NCBI RefSeq assembly: GCF_901709675.1
Contig: NC_051095.1
Coordinates: forward strand, 8,087,956-8,151,955
Source: Syngnathus acus
Taxonomy: Eukaryota; Chordata; Actinopteri; Syngnathiformes; Syngnathidae
Direction of reading: 5' to 3'
Length of the DNA stretch: 64,000 nt
A program made the translations under genes and the position numbers. Of the stretch, positions 57,501 through 64,000 are shown piece after piece (position 1 is the stretch's first letter; each line of letters begins with the position of its first letter). The notes under the pieces are model-generated. The model saw only the letters and a program-made list of their open reading frames with translations. It was not told the origin of the DNA and did not search any database.

Positions 57501-60500
57501 GACGGTGGAGGGCAAGCCACTCAGCATGGTGGGTGCCCCCACTCACTTGTCCCACCTTGGCAGCTTCAGCGCCGTCAGCCGCGGGCCCCTGGAACCACCA
57601 AAGATGAGCAAGCCCTGGTCACTCAGCTGCCTGCGTCCGGCACCTCCCCTCAAGCCCTCGGCCGCGTTGGGTTACAAAGAGGTAAGAGGTTGCAGAGCAG
57701 GGAGGACAGACTTTGGTGCTCACCGGCCGCGTATAAATTTTTAAATCCGACTCATGGGCCAGGCAATTACAAAAACAAAAAAAGTTGAAATATGTATTTA
57801 AAATTTACAAAGATATTTATTTTAATAGTAAGATAATAATGTCTATTTTAATGAATTGATGATATAAATGACACATTTAATAAATAATGCAACAAATTAA
57901 ATTGTTTATTTAAATAACAAAGTCTTTGCTTTCTTGTTTTAACTCATTTAACCTTTTTTATTAATAAAATAAGTAGCTGTTTATAAATAATATAATTATA
58001 TCACAAAGTAAAAATGTAGATTTTTTTTTCTTAATTTGCACCTAATTTACTGGCCTTTAAGCGTATAGATTTCTTTTCTGATAAATAAAAAAAAAATACG
58101 AGCAAAAACCTTTTGCAGCATTCACATGAAAAGAATTTCTCTCGCATGTCCTACTTCTCTATTTGCATGACCTCCGTCCGTGATGCAAGCAAACTGAATC
58201 AGGTTGAATCCACAGACGGCATGCTTGAGTCTTACGATGCATTGCCCTTCTCTCCATCCCTTCACCACCATATACAATCGAGCAACGAAAAAGTGGAGGG
58301 TGTTTCTGTGGTGTGGAAATGTTTGACTCTATTATCTCTGCATCACACCTTTCTCCTGTCATATTTTCACGCACTTCTTTTCTCTTTCCCCACCGTCTTC
58401 TGTAGAGGATGTCTTATATCATGAAGGTAAGGTTAGAGTCCTGTGTGTATGTAATTTTGGGGAAGGGGGGTGGTGTGTGTAAGCAAGTGTGTGCACCCAG
58501 TTGCTGAAGTGGCATAACTCCTCCTTCCTCAATGTGGTTTCCTGTGAAAGCCTGCATGTGTGCTGCGCTCTTTATTTTCTGCACGAAGCAGGCCTAGACA
58601 ATAATGATGGTAGCCCGAGGAAAGATGATAGAGACCATAGAGACATGTTCAATCAAAATGTGTCTCCTCCTCATTAGCAAGCGCTATATAAAACCAATCG
58701 TTTGGCGGCACGCTGTGTACCACACAAAACATAGTCCAGAAACGAGAGCAGTAGTTTTCTTATTCTAAAAAAAAAGTAATAAATGTTTTTGTTTTGGTGA
58801 GGTCGGAACAGATTATTGCCGTTTCAATTCATTCGGTGCGGAAACATATCTGAGATAAGAGTGTTTTGAGTTGTCAGCGGTGTCACGCAACTAACTCAAT
58901 CGTTGAGTCAGCAAACTTTCTACAACCAAAACAGTCACAATGTTTACTCCTGCTTCCTTCCCATTGCTTTGCCAACACGTCCTCCATTGTAAAGCTTTTG
59001 TTTTTGGTTTTTCCCCTGCCCTGACGCCTATGAAATGCCTTTGAGTAATGACACATTGTAGTAAAATCAATCCCACATTTCCTCAAACGCGTTTTAGCCG
59101 TAGGGCGCAGGAAAAGGTTTTACCAGGGTGCGTTTACCTGCCCGCTTTGGTCACTGCTGTCGCCGTGCACTTGCTGCCTTTTCATCCTTTGTTAAACCTC
59201 TGAGAGATTGTGCAATACTGATTTGATTTGCAGTCTTGGCTGCTTTTTTGGGGCGAGACCCACCGACTGCCTTCCGCTTGCTCCCGCAGGACTCCAGCAA
59301 GAGTCCACGGCCCATGAAGAAGTTCCTGCCTGGAAACAGAAAGAAGGAAAGGAAGCCTTCGGATGACGAGGTTCACATGAGAAGAAGTAGGACTAAAGAA
59401 AATGACAAAATTTGATATTTTCATGTTTGATGTCGTTGAAGTGGAACATAACCTGTTCCGACAAGTTCATGTCACTTCCCATGTTAGAAACAAACATGCT
59501 AAAAGCGGAGATAATGGGTGAACTGTGTGTAGGCACGGTGGCTCTGGAGGAGGACGCTCAGATCCTGAGGGTGATCGAGGCCTACTGCACAGGGGCCAGC
59601 CTGCACTCCACCAGCACACGTTCGTATTCATCTTTTATCGCCACACTCTTACCTTCTGCTGCATCAAAGTGTCTGTTTGTGTAGCTGTGCGTAAGGACTG
59701 CGTGCCTCAGGTGCTCCTTCCCGAGGAAGAGAAGATCATTGTGGAGGAGATGAAAAGCAACGGGCAGACGGTCATTGAGGAAAAGTAAGCGCATATTTGC
59801 ATCCTAGCTTCTCCCAGAATTTACGTAAAAACAGCTTTCAGTATAATGCACTGCAATTCTTCCCCACTGCAAAGTCCAACCACCAAAAATATAACATAAT
59901 ATAATATAATACAGATTTATTTAAGGGTGCATTTTACGCTGGTTTTGCAGATATACCCAGTCCCTACTCAAAACCGGAGGCTGTAATTTATTGTTATTTT
60001 TTTCTTCCAGGAGTCTGGTTGATGCAATGTATGCTTTAAAGGATGAGGTCCATGAACTGAAAAAGGTATTTGCCGCTTTAATTGCATTGCTTTAACAATA
60101 TGATTGATTGTGGTTAGTGGTGGTAGGTGTACTTTTTCTCAACAAATTTTCCCCAATGGGAAAAATGCTAAATACATTCATGTGATCTAACATGGGATTA
60201 TAATAATTGTACAGCACCCCTTATGAAAAAATGTGTTTTAACTGGAAAGCAATTTTTTGAGACAGGCAGTATCACGATACTCGCAGGCATATATTCTTTA
60301 TCCTTTGTGAAACATGACTAGTATCACTAAAGCCTGACAGATTAATCATCCCGACAATTTAATGCCATCTGTCATTTCTTGCGTGATGTGGCAGGAGAAC
60401 AAATGGATAAAGCAGTTTCTGGAGGAGGAGCAGAAGTCTCGCAAAGAGCTGGAGAGGGTGGTGAGGAAGCTGGCCAAGCAGAAGAACGACTGCACGTGGG

Positions 60501-60529
60501 ACGACGGAGGCGGCGGGGGCGCCCACTGA
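45522..60529 (+). CDS. arhgef6: Rac/Cdc42 guanine nucleotide exchange factor 6 (alpha-PIX/Cool-2)
   Basis: Cytosolic RhoGEF that loads Rac1/Cdc42 with GTP and scaffolds PAK and GIT proteins at focal adhesions. The 22 coding exons are 45522-45686, 46722-46805, 49638-49722, 51643-51764, 51870-52080, 52181-52233, 52480-52574, 52710-52805, 53058-53180, 54917-55055, 55136-55195, 55566-55712, 56171-56257, 56898-56979, 57093-57208, 57502-57681, 58406-58426, 59290-59386, 59533-59619, 59685-59784, 60011-60065 and 60395-60529. All phases agree and give 779 aa (human 776). Domains: calponin homology, residues 1-111 ([20 protein letters not shown]); SH3, about 163-220 ([30 protein letters not shown]); DH, about 237-415 ([28 protein letters not shown]); PH, about 440-555 ([13 protein letters not shown]); a linker with [20 protein letters not shown]; the GIT-binding region; and a C-terminal coiled coil ([19 protein letters not shown]). 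The CH domain start and these matches favour ARHGEF6 over ARHGEF7. A seven-codon exon (58406-58426) is conserved with human (RMSYILK). Confidence 0.96.
47820..48330. other. candidate conserved element in arhgef6 intron 2
   Basis: This low-repeat, balanced-composition stretch lies inside the 2.8-kb second intron, interrupted by one T run (48119-48132). It contains an ATAATTAGACC word (about 48021) and no coding frame or splice-flanked exon. By texture it resembles the conserved non-coding blocks upstream of gpr101. Conservation is untested. Confidence 0.3.
48761..48947 (+). mobile_element. MITE with TTA end, truncated copy 3 (arhgef6 intron 2)
   Basis: The left end TTAAAGAGGAAGTCAACC matches the elements at 24773 and 26626. 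The interior, TGAGTTAAGCAGCAGAATCC and CCATTTTTAGCCATCTCAGA, parallels copy 2. The right terminal repeat is missing. The copy ends in a local palindrome, TTGCTGTCGA / TCGACAGCAA (48921-48930 and 48938-48947), directly against a LINE fragment. Confidence 0.6.
48949..49192 (+). mobile_element. 3' fragment of a non-LTR retrotransposon (reverse transcriptase C-terminus)
   Basis: One frame starting near 48952 reads [20 protein letters not shown], the conserved C-terminal region of L2/CR1/Rex-like LINE reverse transcriptases (usually LVQNAAARLLTGTRKREHITP). After frameshifts, 49105-49192 reads [20 protein letters not shown], the usual end of the same protein. It is a short dead fragment in arhgef6 intron 2. 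Confidence 0.7.
50055..50140 (-). repeat. diverged partial copy of the 14935-15106 MITE, reverse orientation
   Basis: GGACTATAGTTTGTCCCGCA, then AAAAGTCGCACCGATCCAAA and ACATATAAGTCACTTCAGAG follow the reverse complement of the element at 14935-15106 with many substitutions. The ends are lost. It lies in arhgef6 intron 3. Confidence 0.5.
56340..56515. mobile_element. Tc1/mariner-like MITE in arhgef6 intron 13
   Basis: The ends are TACAGTGGTGCCTTGG and ...TGAGGCACCACTGTA, a perfect 13-base inverted repeat including a flanking TA that would be the target duplication. At 176 bp it is non-coding. A fragment of a related element is at 44878. Confidence 0.65.
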
Positions 60530-62300
60530 ACACAGAACAAGCTATGTGTGTGTATGTATGTGTGTGTGTGGTTGTCTTTTATGCGTGCGTGTCAAAGAAT
60601 GTCTTCGAAGAGTTGCCCACAAAGCCACAGAATTTCAGAATACATACATATAGCTGTTAACAGTTAATGTTTTCCAATCTTTCTTGAGCCAAGGCACATA
60701 TATCGGAAATCTCACGGTACGTCATTAAACAAAAATGCCCCCCCCCCCCCCCCCCCATCTAAATGAAATCTTCAATTCCTTCAACACCAAGATGGTGGCA
60801 GAGCACTGCATATGTCTTAATGAAACTCATCTCCCTTAAAAAATGTCCCCCACCCACAAACAAAAACAAAACGTGATTTTTGTAAAGGATGCATTGCATG
60901 TCTGCAACCACACACGCACGCACTCGCATTTTCACGCTCATGGCCTGTTTCACCGGACGCTACTGTGAACTTTTTTCAACCAGAAAGTGGAACAAAAAAA
61001 AAAAAACAAGGTCACGGCAGCCTCCGCTTATTTTTTTTTTTTTTAATGCTCAAGTCTGAACAGGAAGCTATCGGGTCCACCGTTGAGTGCTTGTTACCAT
61101 TTCAACTGTTTCTCCCCCTTTGCCATCATTTGTTTGTTGTGCAGCCAGGATGTTGATATATTAAGCTCTGTACTGTACATATAGAGTTTTAAGTCATATC
61201 AAAGTTCTCCCACCCCCATCAATGTTACATGTGACTCATAAAAAAGCTGAATGTTTGATTTCAAACATTCACGCAGCTTTTTATTACAGGTCATCTGTAG
61301 CATTGTAAATATATTCAAATATTAAATAAGATAATCACATTTATTGATTAATGCTTAACAAGCTGATGTGCATGAAAAAAATGCTCATTTCTAAAATATA
61401 TTTTCATTCATGCATTCATTGTTGTTTGGGTTTTTTAATATTTTATTTATTTATTTGTGGCGTCACTCTGAAATATTTTCAAAGCACAAATTAAATTTAA
61501 TGGCTGAAAGTGTTGTTTTGAATCCAAATTGTAAGTCTTCCTTGTTGATTTGTTAGCCCAACCCTAAAAGTGCCTCCAGATGAGGTTATTTTTTGAACTA
61601 AAATCATATTGCTTTTCTGGGTTTTTTTTAAAAAAAATTTCAGATGTCATAATATGACAATGAGAATACAATGAATATATATATACATATATGAGAATAG
61701 AAGAAAGCAATAATGTAGGGTGAATTGCAACTTTAACATGGCTAACAAAAAAAAAGGTGTACAGTTTTGCTGTGCGGGTTCCAATTTTCATCTTGTAATA
61801 ATCATTGTCCTATGGTACAAGGCAGTGTGCGTCTTGCTCAAGAGCACTGCGGCAATGTAAATGCAACAGACAGGCACTCTACTTCCTGTATACTGTTTTG
61901 AATAGCTTAAAACGTCTGCAGCCTCACTCAGCACTTCACTGCGGCGGGAATTTTCATCTCACGTCAAGTCTGCTTTTAAAGGTTCTATGCAATTATTATA
62001 ATTATTGTATTGTTGCATTTTTTCTAAGCACTCTGTATTTTATGTTGTCATTAAAAATTTCATATTCCAAGCGTAGTTGGTTTTACTCATGGAAAGTCAA
62101 ACTTTTGTTTTCCATGTTCATGCAACCTCTAATTCTATACAGGAAGTCCAAAACATCATGGAAGGTGTTGCAAATAGATGACACACACTAAACATGCATC
62201 CTGTGGTATGTAATCACTTTTTCCAAACGGTTCACACGTGACCAAGTTGTTAAAACAAATTCAATGTAACAATTCACAAAACACCAACCTTTCTAATTGT
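60530..62300 (+). other. arhgef6 3' UTR and intergenic DNA towards cd40lg
   Basis: No further gene is seen between the arhgef6 stop codon and the convergent cd40lg. The stretch has a run of 19 C (60738-60756), A and T runs near 60994 and 61031, the hairpin at 61241-61282 and ATTAAA at 61321-61326 as a possible arhgef6 poly(A) signal. The rest is AT-rich. Confidence 0.5.
61241..61282 (+). other. RNA hairpin candidate in arhgef6 3' UTR
   Basis: AAAAAGCT (61241-61248) pairs with AGCTTTTT (61275-61282), and GAATGTTTGA (61249-61258) pairs with TCAAACATTC (61261-61270). The result is an 18-bp stem with a 4-base bulge (ACGC) and a 2-base minimal loop. It lies about 40 bases before the ATTAAA at 61321, in the probable 3' UTR. 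Confidence 0.55.
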
Positions 62301-62303
62301 ATA

Positions 62304-62309
62304 TTTATT
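62304..62309 (-). terminator. candidate cd40lg polyadenylation signal
   Basis: TTTATT on the plus strand is AATAAA on the minus strand, about 390 bases after the cd40lg stop codon. No better signal is closer. Confidence 0.45.
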
Positions 62310-62699
62310 ATTATGCTTGTAGTGGTGGAATTCCAGATTGCAGTCAGTAATACCACAAAACCAAAAGGCTTTGTCTACAAAGTAAAACAGGTGTGTTTAT
62401 AATTTGTTAGTAATTAGAAATTATTTAATGTGGTTTCATTTTTAATCACAAACAAGTGCCACTTTAACAGGAGTGTGTAGACATTTTATAGAGAAACGGA
62501 TTATTTTGCACTGATCTCTTAATTCTTTCAGAGCAGATTAAAAAAAAAAAAAAATCAAACATGACCCCTGAGTGCAAAAAAATGTGTCCATCAGCCCTGC
62601 AGTAACGATGAACAATAACCACAAAAGGACCATTCTCAATAATGTCCCAAAAGGTTTTTGTAATGGAATAAATTATGTTTTGTCCTCTCGTCCACACTA

Positions 62700-63911
62700 T
62701 TAAAGTTTGTACATCCCAAAGCTGGTAGCCGCCCGGCTGTAGTCCACCAGTGACCGGTCCTCCACCCACAAGCTGAGCTGGTTCCCCCTCTCCAGTGACA
62801 TCACCTCCCCCATGGATGCGGTGCACAGCTGGGGGTTGGACCCGGACCCCGAGGTGTCGAGGCTGCAGTAGGCCAGCATGGCCACCGTCTCCTTGGCCGA
62901 CTCGCCACGCCTCAACTTGACCGCACTGGCTAGCGGCTTCACCGGGTCGGCCTTGGAGAAGGTGACCCTGGAGAAGACCACGTAGTCCCCAGGCTGCAGG
63001 GCCGTCAGCCAGCTGTTGTGGTAGTAGTTGATGTTGTTTCGCACCGAGTGTTTCATGTCCCACTGCAGGTTACCTGCTGGGGGAAGACATCAGCAAGTGT
63101 CATTCTCAAATTGGATTATGCACTTGGCAACTTTAACATAATAAATGTAAAAGTTTGACTTCTGATTTAGGTCATTGCCAGAGTCCTTTTTGTGTTTCAT
63201 AAATCAAAATTACTAGTAACATTACTACTGTACTCGTCTATAACTGGGTTAGAAAAAAATTGCCTACTATGCTTGGTTTTTAAAAAGATTTAAGATTTAG
63301 AAATGGAACACGTACATTTACATAGGCATTGTTCTACTTAATGTGTATTTAGCCACCTTTAAACTTTTAAGGTTTGCAACTTTCATCTTTTAACCGTTAA
63401 AAGATGAAAGTTACAAACCTTAAAAGTTTAAAGGTGGCTAAATATAGTCAAGTGACTTGACTTTAATTTGCTCCCAGTGAAGCAAGTTCAAACAACATAA
63501 GTCTACAGTTGATGTTGTGGCAGAGTTGACCACAGACACGGTAAGAGAAATAAGATTCAAACTTACAAATATAATTAATATTCGGTTTAGTGAGAAGAAC
63601 ACATGTTTACAAAGCATTGTTGCCAAGACTGAACAGCAAATTTTGCCCATTTGTCTTGCTAGCACCGAGTAAGTTAGCAAGGTTTAGCTTTTTTAGCTAA
63701 ATGTTAGCTGCTGAAGTAATATACTACTAATGGAAGAGAGAGGAAAAAATATATCAATCATTTATTTTAAGACGTGAAAAGGGGTCGAATTAGACCCTGA
63801 TGATGACAGGAAGGGTAAGTTTCTTACATCTTGAGTCCAGTGCTGACAGGTCTTTTGGTTTTGCTACAATCATGCGGGCCAAGGTTCTGGATGAACTTTG
63901 CTGAGGAGCAT
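62700..63911 (-). CDS. cd40lg: CD40 ligand (TNF superfamily 5), 3' part
   Basis: Type II membrane cytokine of activated T cells that signals through CD40 on B cells and antigen-presenting cells. Two exons are in the window: 63911-63828 and the last exon 63073-62700 (stop TAA at 62702-62700). They join in phase to give ...RMIVAKPKDLSALDSRCNLQWD followed by 118 residues of TNF homology domain. Visible are the beta-strand core ALQPGDYVVFSRVTF, the two cysteines (AYCSLD and QLCTAS) matching the conserved intrachain disulfide, and the ending ATSFGMYKL, very close to the human CD40L end TGFTSFGLLKL. Its position beside arhgef6, convergent with it, is as in human, which separates it from other TNF ligands. 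The cytoplasmic, transmembrane and stalk exons lie beyond the right edge. The acceptor of the last exon is a tandem CAGCAG. Confidence 0.9.
63346..63444. repeat. near-perfect 49-bp palindrome in cd40lg intron
   Basis: The left arm 63346-63394 and right arm 63396-63444 are reverse complements with one mismatch (GCAAC against GTTAC, near 63376 and 63414), separated by one base (63395). The arms start TATTTAGCCACC and end GGTGGCTAAATA, and the palindrome stops abruptly on both sides. It lies in the intron between the two cd40lg exons in the window. Confidence 0.9.
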
Positions 63912-64000
63912 CTAGAAGCAACATGAAATATTTAGTAGAGATTTATTATGTCTCCAGTCTAACCCAGTGATTACAAACCACTGTTTGTTGACAAATCCTA

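Noticed and set aside
62464-63063. 199-codon minus-strand frame with MGHETLGAKQ start
   Set aside because: It overlaps the cd40lg last exon in a different frame, has no domain, and the cd40lg frame matches the TNF family with correct splice phase.

Overview
The window is vertebrate nuclear DNA, and the sequence points to a ray-finned (teleost) fish. The genes are split by GT-AG introns, the intergenic DNA is AT-rich with many short MITE-like elements, and several repeats are of types I recognise from teleosts. I cannot name the species. Five protein-coding genes are supported: gpr101 (+), a TM9SF2-type nonaspanin (-), rbmx (+), arhgef6 (+) and the 3' part of cd40lg (-). Apart from the nonaspanin, gene order and relative orientation match the human Xq26.3 block CD40LG-ARHGEF6-RBMX-GPR101, read in reverse.

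Layout. Bases 1 to about 21.8 kb contain no gene I can support. They hold AT-rich DNA, simple repeats, two complete MITE-like elements and several GC-richer islands that could be conserved regulatory elements. By comparison with human, zic3 should lie beyond the left edge, so these islands are candidate zic3/gpr101 control elements (inference). A GC-rich block and a degenerate threefold repeat (about 21.8-22.9 kb) precede the gpr101 coding exon (23395-24723). The tm9sf2-like gene (28230-37864, minus) runs tail-to-tail with gpr101 and head-to-head with rbmx (38994-42865). The last two share a start region of about 1 kb. arhgef6 (45522-60529) follows rbmx in the same direction, and cd40lg (62700 to beyond the right edge, minus) converges on it.

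I traced exon chains by hand using splice sites, reading phase and similarity to human proteins I know. rbmx gives 390 aa in 8 coding exons. arhgef6 gives 779 aa in 22 coding exons. The nonaspanin gives 653 aa in 17 exons, or 670 aa if a 51-nt in-frame cassette exon is used. The genes do not form a pathway: they encode an orphan GPCR, an endomembrane protein, a splicing regulator, a Rac/Cdc42 exchange factor and a TNF-family T-cell cytokine. Their proximity reflects ancient synteny.

The most notable observations are: (1) a TM9SF2-type gene inside the Xq26 block, best explained as a 2R ohnologue of TM9SF2 absent from the mammalian X; (2) a nearly perfect palindrome with 49-bp arms in a cd40lg intron; (3) the 51-nt cassette exon in the nonaspanin; (4) a hAT-type element with a perfect 8-bp target duplication that keeps only a BED zinc finger; (5) the threefold repeat before gpr101. 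I saw no clearly new multi-gene system.
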